64,000 bases of DNA from Thiorhodovibrio frisius (GTDB taxonomy: Bacteria; Pseudomonadota; Gammaproteobacteria; Chromatiales; Chromatiaceae), in the NCBI RefSeq assembly GCF_033954835.1, contig NZ_CP121471.1, positions 5,140,501 through 5,204,500 on the forward strand, written 5' to 3'. The notes under the pieces were generated by a model. The model was not told the DNA's origin. It made no database searches and worked only from the letters and a program-made list of their open reading frames with translations. A program made the translations under genes and the position numbers. Within the stretch, counting starts at the first letter, position 1. Each line of letters opens with the position of its first letter. This document shows positions 1 to 9,291 of the stretch, piece after piece.

Positions 1-63
1 CGTCACTCCGCCAGCAAAACGGGCGAAATCTTCCTGCGGCGCAAATTGGGTTGCAAGATTCAT
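1..63 (-). CDS. 5' end of an unidentified gene, cut by window edge
   Basis: Only the first 21 codons are visible. An ATG at 63-61 on the minus strand follows a purine-rich GGAAGG a few bases upstream, and the frame stays open to the window edge. The protein begins MNLATQFAPQEDF. It lies 50 bases downstream of the STAS gene on the same strand, so the two are probably co-transcribed. STAS proteins often sit beside serine phosphatases, anti-sigma kinases or response regulators, but too little sequence is present to say which this is. Confidence 0.45.
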   Translation of the reverse strand, partial: MNLATQFAPQEDFARFAGGVT

Positions 64-113
64 TTTATCCTTCCCCAAAAGGCAAGCACCGAGACTCCAC
101 GGTGCGTCGATAC

Positions 114-605
114 TCAAGTCCATCGGAAGTGGTAAAGAATCCCGGCACGCGCCAGACGGCAGTAAACCCTGGGCCCGCAATTGGCCAGAAGAATCCGCTC
201 TCGCAGATACCCGGCATGGTGATTGAGCAGCAAGAGCAGCGCCATACCAGAATCAAACACCTTTTCCGTCGCGGCCAGATCGACCACCAGGGTTCGCGGC
301 CTAACCTTCAGGAGTGTTTCAATCGCCTGACGGAAGAGCGCAATGAGCCTGAGATCGAGCTGCTCGCCAAGGCGCACGACCAGGGTGTTTGATTTCCTGT
401 TCCATGCCAGCTGCCCGCCCATCACAATGTCACCTTGATGGTGACGGCGCTCCCCTTGCGGCTCCGGACTCGGCAACCACTGCGGCTCGCTCAGGCTGAG
501 CGGCTGGCCGGGAATGTCGTCGCGGGTAAAGGTGCCTGGCCTCCTCCCTGATGCCTCTGCAACCGCCGGGCACCACGCGCTGTTCAAAGGATTCTCAAGC
601 TTCAT
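114..605 (-). CDS. STAS-domain protein (anti-sigma factor antagonist-like)
   Basis: This 163-residue protein has a variable, proline-rich N-terminal third and a C-terminal STAS-type domain from about residue 62. The domain shows the usual alternation of a strand (NTLVVRLGEQLDL), a helix and a strand (RTLVVDLAATEKVFDSGMALLLLL). In that second stretch the DSG lies where SpoIIAA-type proteins carry the phosphorylatable serine. The ATG at 605 was chosen because GGAGG sits 5 bases upstream; a longer frame running to 692 lacks such a site. STAS proteins bind anti-sigma or switch kinases and act in the cytoplasm. The partner is not visible, though the gene at the window edge is a candidate. Function beyond the fold is inference. 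Confidence 0.7.
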   Translation of the reverse strand: MKLENPLNSAWCPAVAEASGRRPGTFTRDDIPGQPLSLSEPQWLPSPEPQGERRHHQGDIVMGGQLAWNRKSNTLVVRLGEQLDLRLIALFRQAIETLLKVRPRTLVVDLAATEKVFDSGMALLLLLNHHAGYLRERILLANCGPRVYCRLARAGILYHFRWT

Positions 606-692
606 CGTTACCTCCAGTATCAATGGACAAGATCCCCCGGCGCCCCATCTCTGAGCGCTGGCGTTAGTAGGGGTAATTATCCGGTCAAGCAC

Positions 693-1171
693 TCCGAATG
701 TTGATCGGGGAACGCCTGATCCTTGACTCCGGAATACTCACCCACACGCGTCAGGAGCGCCCAACAGACCGAGCCGTCCTTGGAATTCTGTGCCTGCAAG
801 CTAAAGTATTGGCGACAACCTGCACTTTGGTGATAGGCGAAGCGCTGCCCTTTGAGTCAGGCATTTTCCCCGACCAACACCTAGGTCATTGCTGACCAGA
901 CCAAGCCCTAAGCGGCTGATTTTATGCAGCCCCACAATTTCGGATGATGAAAAAATCAGGCTTTCCCTTAGGCATCGCCGACGCATGCGGCAAATACGTG
1001 TTCTGTTTAGGAGCTATAATGGAAGGGTTGACATCGATAAAGCGTGCTCGACGAAACCTCTGATCAGGGTTTCCCGAGGGTGGAATTCAGGGGACGACGC
1101 ATTGCCTGATGCGCTTGGAATTGCTTTTTTAAAAGAACCATAAAAATGGCTTTGAGCTCATTGATAGCCAA
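693..1171. other. Non-coding stretch between the STAS gene and the response regulator
   Basis: No convincing gene is seen; the short frames here lack family features or ribosome sites. A TATAAT-like hexamer at 1015-1020 on the plus strand could be a -10 element for the downstream signalling genes, but no good -35 sits at the right distance. Confidence 0.4.
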
Positions 1172-1933
1172 GTGCCAAAGATGATCGCCAAAGGGTCAAG
1201 ACCCGCGGGACAAGCCACCATGCAAGCCAAGTCACCCCTAGCGTCCCATGCCGCCTCGCCAAGCCATTCAGTGATCGCAAAGAGCAATGCGCGACGCGTT
1301 CTGATAGTGGACGATCATCCTCTTGTGCGCGCTGGTCTCTCGACGGTGATTAACCAGGAGCCGGATCTTTATGTTTGTGGAGAGGCGGGCACCGCCCACG
1401 ATGCTCTGGACCTTGTTCGACACACGCAAGCGGACATTGTGATCGTGGACCTGACGCTTCCCGACGGCACTGGGCTGGACCTGGTCAAGCGATTGGCCAA
1501 GCTACCGGGGTGCCCGCGCCTGCTGGTCTGCTCTATCCACGAGGAAGCGCTATTCGCCGAGCGTGCGCTCGCCGCCGGGGCCAGCGGCTACATCCACAAG
1601 GCGGAGGCGACCACCTTGGTGGTGACAGCGATCCGGAAAGTCCTCTCTGGCAGCAGTTACTTGAGCGAAAACGTCACCCAGACCCTGCTGCACCAATTAT
1701 CTGGCCGCCCAGCCAAAGACAGCAAAGGTTCCGTCGAGAATCTCACGCCACGCGAACTCCAAGTGTTCATGCTGATCGGGAAATGCCTGAGTGCCTCCAA
1801 GATCGGCGAACAGCTTCATTTGAGCGTCAAAACCATTGAAACCCATCGCGCGAAGATCAAACGCAAGCTCAACCTTGCAACCAGCGGTGAGCTGACACGC
1901 TACGCTGTGCAGTGGGTACTGGAACAACACTGA
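1172..1933 (+). CDS. NarL/FixJ-family response regulator
   Basis: The 253-residue protein has a receiver domain (about residues 41-158) and a LuxR-type helix-turn-helix (about 188-250). The receiver shows the acidic pair D47-D48, the phospho-acceptor D93 in IVIVDLTLPDGTG, and the conserved lysine in YIHKAE. The HTH shows LTPRELQVFMLI and the recognition stretch SVKTIETHRAKIKRKL. It should be a DNA-binding transcription regulator phosphorylated by a histidine kinase, probably one of the hybrid kinases encoded just downstream. The start is uncertain: residues 1-40 are unconserved, and ATGs at 1181 and 1220 are alternatives without a clear ribosome site. The CheB-CheR gene begins about 65 bases after its stop. 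Confidence 0.88.
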   Translation: MPKMIAKGSRPAGQATMQAKSPLASHAASPSHSVIAKSNARRVLIVDDHPLVRAGLSTVINQEPDLYVCGEAGTAHDALDLVRHTQADIVIVDLTLPDGTGLDLVKRLAKLPGCPRLLVCSIHEEALFAERALAAGASGYIHKAEATTLVVTAIRKVLSGSSYLSENVTQTLLHQLSGRPAKDSKGSVENLTPRELQVFMLIGKCLSASKIGEQLHLSVKTIETHRAKIKRKLNLATSGELTRYAVQWVLEQH

Positions 1934-1998
1934 GACCTGACTGGGATTTCCTTGTACACTGGTCTGAGACACCCCGGTTATTTCAGGTCGATTCCAAA

Positions 1999-4900
1999 AT
2001 GCATTCTGCTCCCAACAGCCCCAAAGACACTCCGACCGACGCCTCACCGACGCCCCTCTTGTCTGCCGCCGGCGCCACTTCAGCCACTGAGGCCCCGTCC
2101 CCGGCACCCGAAGACGCATCCCCGCCGCCCGCAAGCAAGCCAGCGCCCTTCCCCATCGTCGGCATCGGCGCATCGGCCGGTGGCCTGGCCGCCTTCGAGG
2201 CGTTCTTCTCGGCCATCCCGCGCGAGACCGCGACTGGCATGGCCTTTGTGCTGGTGCAGCATCTCGCGCCCGATCACAAAAGCATTCTGACCGATCTGGT
2301 CAAACGCTATACCCGCATGCAGGTGCAGGAAGTCACCGACGGCATGAGCGTCGAGCCCGACTGCGCCTATATCATCCCGCCCAAACTCGACATGGCGCTG
2401 TTCAAGGGCAAGCTGCACCTGCTGGAGCCATCCACCCCGCGCGGACTGCGCCTACCGATTGATTTCTTCTTCCGCTCCCTGGCCGACGACCAGCATGAGC
2501 ACGCGATTTGCGTGGTGCTGTCCGGCACCGGCAGTGACGGCACCCTGGGGGCACGCGCCATCAAAGGCGCTGGCGGTCTGGTGATCGCCCAGAGCCCCGA
2601 CACGGCCGCCTATGACGGCATGCCGCGCAGCATCATCGCCAACAGTCTGGCGGATCTGGTGCTGTCACCGGCGAAAATGCCTGAACGCTTGATGACCTAC
2701 CTCGCGCAGGCCTTCGATCAGCCACCGGACAGGAAAACCTCGGCCATCAGGTCTGAGGATGCGCTGACCAAGATCTGCCTGCTGCTGCGCGATGCTACCC
2801 GTCACGACTTCTCCCAATACAAGCGAAGCACCCTGGTGCGCCGCATCGAACGGCGCATGGCCCTGCAACAGATCGAGCGGCAGTCGGATTATGTCCGCCA
2901 CTTGCAACACGAGCCTAGGGAGATTCTGGCGCTTTTCCACGACTTGCTGATCGGCGTCACCAACTTCTTTCGTGATCCAGAGGCCTTCGCGGTGCTGGAG
3001 ACCGAAGTCATCCCCAAGCTGTTCGCGCGCAAAGCCCAAGACAGCACAGTGCGCATCTGGGTGTGCGGCTGCTCCTCAGGCGAGGAGGCCTATTCCATTG
3101 CCATCCTTGCGTATGAGCACATGGAAGCCATGAACCTGAAACACGAGGTGCAAATCTTCGCCACCGATGTGGATGCACGCGCCATCGCCCAGGCGCGCGC
3201 GGGCAGCTTCCCGACCAATATCGCGGTCGACATCTCGCCCGAACGGCTAAAGCGATTTTTCACACTCGACCAGGAAAACCGCCTCTACCGTATTCAAAAA
3301 GTGATTCGAGATCTACTCGTGTTTTCTGAGCAGGATCTCATTCGCGACCCCCCATTCTCTCGCATCGATCTCATTAGCTGTCGCAATCTACTGATTTATC
3401 TGGATGGAAACCTGCAACGCCGGATCATCCCGCTGTTTCATTACGCCTTGAGTCCAAACGGGGTGCTCTTTCTTGGCAGTTCGGAAACCATCGGCGACAA
3501 CATGATGATGTTCACCGCGCTGGATCGCAAATGGAAGATCTTCGCCCGGCTCGATCCCATCGGTGGCATGCCTGCACCAACGATTGGGGAACTCACACTC
3601 AAGCGGTATGAGGAACCGAAAATGGAGACTCTGACGTCGGGCGCGCAAGGAACCCTAGCAGCGGCCTCGGACCTGCACGCCCTGACCGTGCGCACTCTGC
3701 TAGAGCATTTCAATGCCGTTGGTGTTCTCATCAACGCGAAAGGCACGGTTTGCTATATTCACGGCCGCACCGGGCGATATCTGGAGCCGGCGGTCGGCAG
3801 CGCCAACATGGACATCTTCCAGATGGCGCGCGACGGACTGCGGCGACCGCTGACGGCAGCGCTGCAACGCGCCATCTCGCGCCAGGAAGTCATACAGGCA
3901 CCGGATATCCGGGTCAAGACCAACGGGGACTTTGCGCGCGTCAATCTCGCCATCCGACCGATCAAACCCGTTGCGCGCGGCGGATCAGGGGACGACCCAG
4001 GCAGCTACTACTTGGTCGTCTTTGAGCCGGCACCAAATGCAAGCACCGATATTGCGGGCGCGAAACCAGCTCCCGATGGCGCAACGGGCGCAACCCCAAA
4101 GACAAAATCCAGCACCGACAGTGAAGACCCGCAACCGCCGCCCTCTTATGAGCAGGCAATCCGCCGCATTGCCGAGTTGGAGGACGAGCTACGGGCCAAC
4201 GAGGACTACCTGCAAACAACCCGCGAGGAAATGGAGACCTCGAACGAAGAGCTGAAATCCACCAACGAGGAGATGCAATCGGTCAACGAGGAACTTCAGT
4301 CCACCAACGAGGAGCTGGAAACCTCTAAAGAAGAGCTACAGTCGGTCAACGAAGAACTGGCCACAGTCAACACTGAACTCCAAAACAAGGTGGCCGATCT
4401 CTCGCGCGCCAATGACGACATGAACAACCTGCTCGCGGGCACCGGGGTGGCCACGCTCTTTGTCGATGATCGCCGGTGCATCAGCCGCTTTACACCAGCG
4501 ATGACGAAAATCATCAAGCTTATCCCTGGCGATACCGGCCGCCCGGTGGGCGATATCGTCTCGAACCTGATCGGCTACAGCAGCCTTGAGGAAGACATTG
4601 ATTCAGTGTTGCAAACCCTGGTGCCCATCGAGAAATCCGTGCAGGCCCTGGATAACACCTGGTATCTGATGCGGATTGGCCCCTACCGCACCCTGACCAA
4701 TGTCATTGAGGGCGCGGTCATGACCTTTGTCGACATCACCAGCCGCAAGCGCATGGAAGATGATCTGCACAACGCGCGCACCTTCGCCGAGGGCATCGTC
4801 GATGCCGTGCGCGAGCCCCTGGTGATTCTTGACGGCGACACCCTGCTGATCTCGGCCAACCGGGCGTTTTATCGGCATTTTCAGCTCACCGAGTCCGAAA

Positions 4901-5259
4901 CCTTGGGCCACCCCCTGTTTGAGCTCGGCAATGGCCAATGGGACATCCCCGCCCTGCGCGAGCTGATCGAGAAGATTCAAGCTTCTGGTGCAAGCCTTGA
5001 CGACTATCGCATTGCGCATGATTTCCCCCGGCTCGGCCACCGCGTCATGCAGATCAACGCCCGCCGCCTGTCGGCCATGAACGACCAGAAAGGGCACATC
5101 CTGCTCGCGTTCGAGGATCTGAACGCCGGGAGCCAGGCAAGCCAAACTGGCTCCCAAAGCGCCCACCAAGATACCCCCCAAATTACCCCCCAAAATACCC
5201 TAGGGAAACCCGACACCGCGCCAACGGCGGGAGGCCCGCTTGAGCCGAACAACAAATGA
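1999..5259 (+). CDS. CheB-CheR-PAS fusion protein (methylesterase/methyltransferase)
   Basis: This large fusion (1086 residues from this start) combines a CheB methylesterase domain (about 50-240), a CheR methyltransferase (about 260-530), a PAS-like segment, a long coiled coil (about 735-810) and one or two further PAS domains. The CheB triad is visible: serine in GIGASAGG, histidine in LVQHLAPDH, aspartate in SGTGSDGT. CheR shows NFFRDPEAF and the SAM-binding GCSSGEEAYS. The coiled coil is a heptad-rich run of NEEL/NEEM units. Such fusions occur in many proteobacteria next to hybrid kinases and are thought to feed signals into non-canonical chemosensory or stress pathways. The ATG at 1999 is preferred; an earlier ATG at 1912 would overlap the regulator gene and add an unconserved leader. 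The 3' end overlaps the next gene by 20 bases, implying translational coupling. Confidence 0.9.
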   Translation: MHSAPNSPKDTPTDASPTPLLSAAGATSATEAPSPAPEDASPPPASKPAPFPIVGIGASAGGLAAFEAFFSAIPRETATGMAFVLVQHLAPDHKSILTDLVKRYTRMQVQEVTDGMSVEPDCAYIIPPKLDMALFKGKLHLLEPSTPRGLRLPIDFFFRSLADDQHEHAICVVLSGTGSDGTLGARAIKGAGGLVIAQSPDTAAYDGMPRSIIANSLADLVLSPAKMPERLMTYLAQAFDQPPDRKTSAIRSEDALTKICLLLRDATRHDFSQYKRSTLVRRIERRMALQQIERQSDYVRHLQHEPREILALFHDLLIGVTNFFRDPEAFAVLETEVIPKLFARKAQDSTVRIWVCGCSSGEEAYSIAILAYEHMEAMNLKHEVQIFATDVDARAIAQARAGSFPTNIAVDISPERLKRFFTLDQENRLYRIQKVIRDLLVFSEQDLIRDPPFSRIDLISCRNLLIYLDGNLQRRIIPLFHYALSPNGVLFLGSSETIGDNMMMFTALDRKWKIFARLDPIGGMPAPTIGELTLKRYEEPKMETLTSGAQGTLAAASDLHALTVRTLLEHFNAVGVLINAKGTVCYIHGRTGRYLEPAVGSANMDIFQMARDGLRRPLTAALQRAISRQEVIQAPDIRVKTNGDFARVNLAIRPIKPVARGGSGDDPGSYYLVVFEPAPNASTDIAGAKPAPDGATGATPKTKSSTDSEDPQPPPSYEQAIRRIAELEDELRANEDYLQTTREEMETSNEELKSTNEEMQSVNEELQSTNEELETSKEELQSVNEELATVNTELQNKVADLSRANDDMNNLLAGTGVATLFVDDRRCISRFTPAMTKIIKLIPGDTGRPVGDIVSNLIGYSSLEEDIDSVLQTLVPIEKSVQALDNTWYLMRIGPYRTLTNVIEGAVMTFVDITSRKRMEDDLHNARTFAEGIVDAVREPLVILDGDTLLISANRAFYRHFQLTESETLGHPLFELGNGQWDIPALRELIEKIQASGASLDDYRIAHDFPRLGHRVMQINARRLSAMNDQKGHILLAFEDLNAGSQASQTGSQSAHQDTPQITPQNTLGKPDTAPTAGGPLEPNNK

Positions 5260-8200
5260 CGCCCAGCACCCGGAAACACCGCTGGCGCCGACACCCGCCA
5301 GCGCCAACGCGCCCGCATCCAGCCTCGACCTGCGCGCGCGCGCCGAGGCCCGCCTGGTCGCGCGGGGCAAGCTGCCCTCCGAGCCCCTGACACGCGAAAC
5401 CAGCCAGCAGCTCATCCACGAACTCAGCGTCCATCAGATCGAGCTGGAAATTCAAAACGAGGAACTGCGCCGCTCCCAGACGGAGCTAGAAGCCTCTCGC
5501 GCTCGTTATTTTGAGCTTTACGACCTCGCCCCCGTCGGCTATGTCGCCTTAAATGATGGCGGCCTCATCACTGAAGCCAACCTCGCCGCCGCCCGGCTCC
5601 TCGACCTACCCCGCCAGGCGCTGATCAACCGCCGCCTGTCGAACTGGATCAAACCGGACGACCAGGACATCTTCTATCTCTGCCGTCGACAACTCAACGC
5701 CAAGGCGCCCCAGCAGCAATGCGAACTGCGCCTTCAGCGTCCCGACGGCTCCAGCCTGTGGGCGGCACTGGCGCTGTCGCTGCAACCGGAGCGTGAGAGC
5801 GAAGCGCACTGCCTGGTCGTCCTGAACGATATCGACGTTCATAGACAGCTGGATGCCCTGCGCAGCCAAATCGAAGAGGACATGCTGCGCCGCAACGCCG
5901 AGCTCAACGAGCACGTGCAAACCCGCACCGCAGAGCTAGAGAAAACAACCTTCCATCTGCACCAAGCAGAGGAGCGTTTCCGTTACGCCATGGAGGCCTC
6001 GCGTGACGGCCTGTTTGACTGGCAACTAACCACAGATGAGGTGTACTTCAGCCCCGGCTATGCGCGGATGCTCGGCTATCAGCCCGGTGAGCTACCGCCA
6101 AACAAAAGCACTTGGCTGAACCTCCTGCCGCCGGAACAGCGTGAGTCGATGGAGGCATACGCCCAGCGCCAGTGCCTGTCGCCCAGCGGGACTATCACGC
6201 TGGAGCACCAATTACGCACCAAGACTGGAGATTATCGCTGGATTCTGGGCCGCGGGAAGGTCATGGAGCGCGCCTCCGATGGAACACCAATCCGGGTCGT
6301 TGGCACGCATGTCGACATCACCGAGATGCACGATATCCAGGCTACCCTGGAGGCCGAACGAGCGGATCTGGAAGCACAGGTTAACGCCCGTACCGCCGAG
6401 CTGCGCATGCAAACCGAGCGCCTGACCCTGGCCACCGAGGCTGGCGGCGTCGGTATCTGGACTTGGAATCCGGACACCAACGCCATCACCTGGGACGCCC
6501 AGGTTTGCAAACTCTACGGGCACAACAGCCAAGGCGCGGCGCTCTCGGTTGAGGACTGGAAGCGCAGGATGCGAGCGGAAGATATCCCACGCATCAGGGT
6601 AAAGGTCCGCCGGGTACTGAACGGCAAACTTCCGCTCTTGGCTGAGGTGTTCCGCATTCACGCCGACGACGGCCAGGAGCGTTATCTCGCGGCTCGCGGC
6701 CGCCTTATGCCGCTGGCAACCGCAGGTGAGCGATTATTGCTCGGCGCCATCTGGGATGTCACTGCAGAGCAGCGCAACACCGCCGCCTTGCGCGCGAGCG
6801 AAGCAAAAGCGCGCGCGGTCATTAACGCATCACCTGTACCGCTGGCCATCACCCAAAAGAGCGGCTGCGTCGATCACCTCAATCCCGCGTTCGTCGCGAC
6901 CTTCGGCTACGCCCTTGACGAAATTCCCACCTGGAGCCACTGGTGGAATCGGGCTGCCCCCGAACCGGCCAAACGCGCGCGAATTCTGGCCAAGCTTCGC
7001 AAACGCACAGCAACCAGCGCGCAGTCGGGCAAACCCTGCAGCCCCTTCGAAATCACAGTTCGCTGCCAGGATGGCCGCGAGGCCACGGTGGTCATTCGGA
7101 TCACAGCACTTGGCGACAATCAACGAATCCACACCCTCTACGACATTACCGAACTGTCCCAAGCCCGCGAAGCCGCCCAGCAGGCCGCGCGCGCCAAGTC
7201 GAACTTCCTCTCGCACATGAGCCATGAGATCCGTACACCGCTGAACGCGGCGCTGGGCATGACAGAAGTCCTGGAACGAACCCATCTCGATTCCGAGCAA
7301 CTCCACTTGGTGCGCCAGGTGCGCATGGCCGGACGCTCGCTGCTGGAGATTCTGAACGACATCCTCGATATTTCGCGCATCGAGGCTGGAGCTATGCAGA
7401 CCGAACAGCGTCCTTTCGCACTGTCCTCGGTGCTGGAACCGCTCGCAGCGCTGCTATCGAGTGCCGCTCGCCAGAAAAAGATCGGGCTTGCAATCAGCGC
7501 GCCACCCCCAGTCGAAAGCGCACTGCTGGGCGACGCGCGGCGACTGAAGCAGATCCTGATCAATCTCGTGGGCAATGCCATCAAGTTCACCAAGCACGGT
7601 GGGGTGCGGGTTGAGATCACGCTGCTTGAAGAGTCCACCAAAAAGGTCAGTCTGCGCTTCGAAGTGGTCGACACCGGCATCGGCATCCCACCTGAGATCC
7701 TGGAACATCTGTTCGAGCCCTTCGTCCAGGGTAGCGTTGGCGTGACGCGTCGTTTTGGTGGCACCGGACTTGGACTGGCGATCTGCAAATATCTGGTCGA
7801 GGCCATGGGCGGCTCTATTGGTGCGGAAAGCCTGCCGGGCATCGGCAGCCTGTTCTGGTTCGATCTCACCTTTGAGCGCACGAGCGAGAAGCCGGAGGTA
7901 TTTGCGCCGACCGCACCCGTCTATACCGGCGAACCGCGTCTGGCTTCAGCGCGGGTGCTACTGGTGGACGACAGCGCCATGAATCAGGAGGTCGGCCAGC
8001 GCCTGCTCGCCCTGGAGGGGGCTAGCGTCACCCTGGCTACCGATGGCCGCAACGCATTGGAGTTGCTCTCTTCGGGCCCAGGCGACTTCGACCTGGTGCT
8101 GATGGATGTGCAAATGCCAGAAATGGACGGCCTCACCGCAACCCGACGCATCCGCAGCGAGCTTGGGCTGACCGAACTGCCCATCGTCGCCTTGACTGCG

Positions 8201-9001
8201 GGCGTGCTGCCGGCGCAGCAAGCCGCCGCGCGCCGAGCAGGAATGAACGCGGTCTTGATCAAACCGCTGGATACGGAGCAGATGGTTGCCACCCTGCGCC
8301 AATGCATGAGGCTCGAACCAACCCCTGGCCCCAGCTCTCCGCCCCCCTCGACCAAGGCTGCCGAACCATTACCCGCAATCCCCGGAATCGACCCTGTCCA
8401 AGCCATCCGGATCACCGGCGGAAACCCGGCTCTATTTGAGAAACTGCTATCACTCTTCGCCGACGAATGCCCGTCCATCTTGACGAACACCCGCGAAGCC
8501 CTAAAGATCGGCGACCGCGCGCTTGCAAGCCGCCTGATGCACAGCCTGCGCGGCAATGCGAGCATTCTCGGAGCGTCTGAAATCATGGATACCGCCAAAG
8601 TGTTGGAAGACGCTATCGAGGCGGAGGAGACCGACCTAGCGCGACCACTGGAGGAGCTGGCCAAACAAATGGCCCCGCTAATCGCGGCCAGCACAGCCGC
8701 GTATCCGGCCCAAACCGCCAGCGCAACACAGGCCAAAGCAGCCCCGCAAGAAGCGTCGGAAGCTCCAGACGCAAAACTCAAAACGCTACCCGCCCTGAAA
8801 GCCATCTTGCACGCCAATAACCTCGACGCCCTGGCCCATTTCGACCGACTGCGCCCGGAGCTAAACAAGATACTGGGCGAGACGCGCACCGAGGCGCTTG
8901 GGCGCGAGATCAGCAAACTGCGCTTCACCGAAGCACTGGCGCTGCTAGAGCCCGCCAACGCCGAACCGGAACAAGCCGGACCTCATAGCGCAGGCGCGTG
9001 A
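5240..9001 (+). CDS. PAS-rich hybrid histidine kinase with REC and Hpt domains
   Basis: This 1253-residue protein has an N-terminal coiled coil, four PAS-like domains (about 85-200, 240-360, 395-510, 520-640), a HisKA domain with the phospho-histidine near residue 662 in HMSHEIRTPLNA, an HATPase domain (N box LVGNAIKF, G1 DTGIGIP, G2 GGTGLGLAI), a receiver with the aspartate of LMDVQMPEMDG near 956, and a C-terminal Hpt domain with its histidine near 1100 (MHSLRGN). The full His-Asp-His relay is therefore in one chain. There are no obvious membrane segments, so it should be cytoplasmic. The start is a TTG at 5240 with GGGAGG upstream, inside the 3' end of the CheB-CheR gene; no usable ATG exists nearby. 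The upstream response regulator is a plausible output. Confidence 0.9.
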   Translation: MSRTTNDAQHPETPLAPTPASANAPASSLDLRARAEARLVARGKLPSEPLTRETSQQLIHELSVHQIELEIQNEELRRSQTELEASRARYFELYDLAPVGYVALNDGGLITEANLAAARLLDLPRQALINRRLSNWIKPDDQDIFYLCRRQLNAKAPQQQCELRLQRPDGSSLWAALALSLQPERESEAHCLVVLNDIDVHRQLDALRSQIEEDMLRRNAELNEHVQTRTAELEKTTFHLHQAEERFRYAMEASRDGLFDWQLTTDEVYFSPGYARMLGYQPGELPPNKSTWLNLLPPEQRESMEAYAQRQCLSPSGTITLEHQLRTKTGDYRWILGRGKVMERASDGTPIRVVGTHVDITEMHDIQATLEAERADLEAQVNARTAELRMQTERLTLATEAGGVGIWTWNPDTNAITWDAQVCKLYGHNSQGAALSVEDWKRRMRAEDIPRIRVKVRRVLNGKLPLLAEVFRIHADDGQERYLAARGRLMPLATAGERLLLGAIWDVTAEQRNTAALRASEAKARAVINASPVPLAITQKSGCVDHLNPAFVATFGYALDEIPTWSHWWNRAAPEPAKRARILAKLRKRTATSAQSGKPCSPFEITVRCQDGREATVVIRITALGDNQRIHTLYDITELSQAREAAQQAARAKSNFLSHMSHEIRTPLNAALGMTEVLERTHLDSEQLHLVRQVRMAGRSLLEILNDILDISRIEAGAMQTEQRPFALSSVLEPLAALLSSAARQKKIGLAISAPPPVESALLGDARRLKQILINLVGNAIKFTKHGGVRVEITLLEESTKKVSLRFEVVDTGIGIPPEILEHLFEPFVQGSVGVTRRFGGTGLGLAICKYLVEAMGGSIGAESLPGIGSLFWFDLTFERTSEKPEVFAPTAPVYTGEPRLASARVLLVDDSAMNQEVGQRLLALEGASVTLATDGRNALELLSSGPGDFDLVLMDVQMPEMDGLTATRRIRSELGLTELPIVALTAGVLPAQQAAARRAGMNAVLIKPLDTEQMVATLRQCMRLEPTPGPSSPPPSTKAAEPLPAIPGIDPVQAIRITGGNPALFEKLLSLFADECPSILTNTREALKIGDRALASRLMHSLRGNASILGASEIMDTAKVLEDAIEAEETDLARPLEELAKQMAPLIAASTAAYPAQTASATQAKAAPQEASEAPDAKLKTLPALKAILHANNLDALAHFDRLRPELNKILGETRTEALGREISKLRFTEALALLEPANAEPEQAGPHSAGA

Positions 9002-9291
9002 GGCGGTCGATTTCTTCGCCGCGCGCGCTTGCAGCGATCTGGCCAATTTGAGTTCCCACACGCAAGTTGGTGGATCGCTCCATTCCTTTATGCGCTTGTT
9101 TTTCTTATCGGCATGTATCGTGTTCTTCATCACATAAATATTTTGAGTTTCAGGGTATTTTCATCCCTTGTGGGTTTAGAATTGCCCCGGGTTCGCGTAA
9201 ACTCAGCGCGACGCTTATTGTCGTTTGCGCCACTGTTTTTGTCTCGGCCCTATTCCCACCCTGAAGGGCGAAATTTCTCGCGGAGGGACTG
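9002..9291. other. Intergenic region before the second hybrid kinase
   Basis: About 290 bases, less GC-rich than the flanking genes, with no supported gene. It ends in GGAGG just before the ATG at 9292 and probably carries the promoter of that kinase. I could not pick out a convincing -35/-10 pair. Confidence 0.35.

Noticed and set aside
889-1143. 84-codon frame on the plus strand upstream of the response regulator
   Set aside because: Composition looks non-coding and it lacks any recognisable domain or ribosome site.
4210-4400. Short near-repeats in the CheB-CheR gene
   Set aside because: They encode the NEEL-type heptads of a normal coiled coil, typical of the family, not a separate repeat element.
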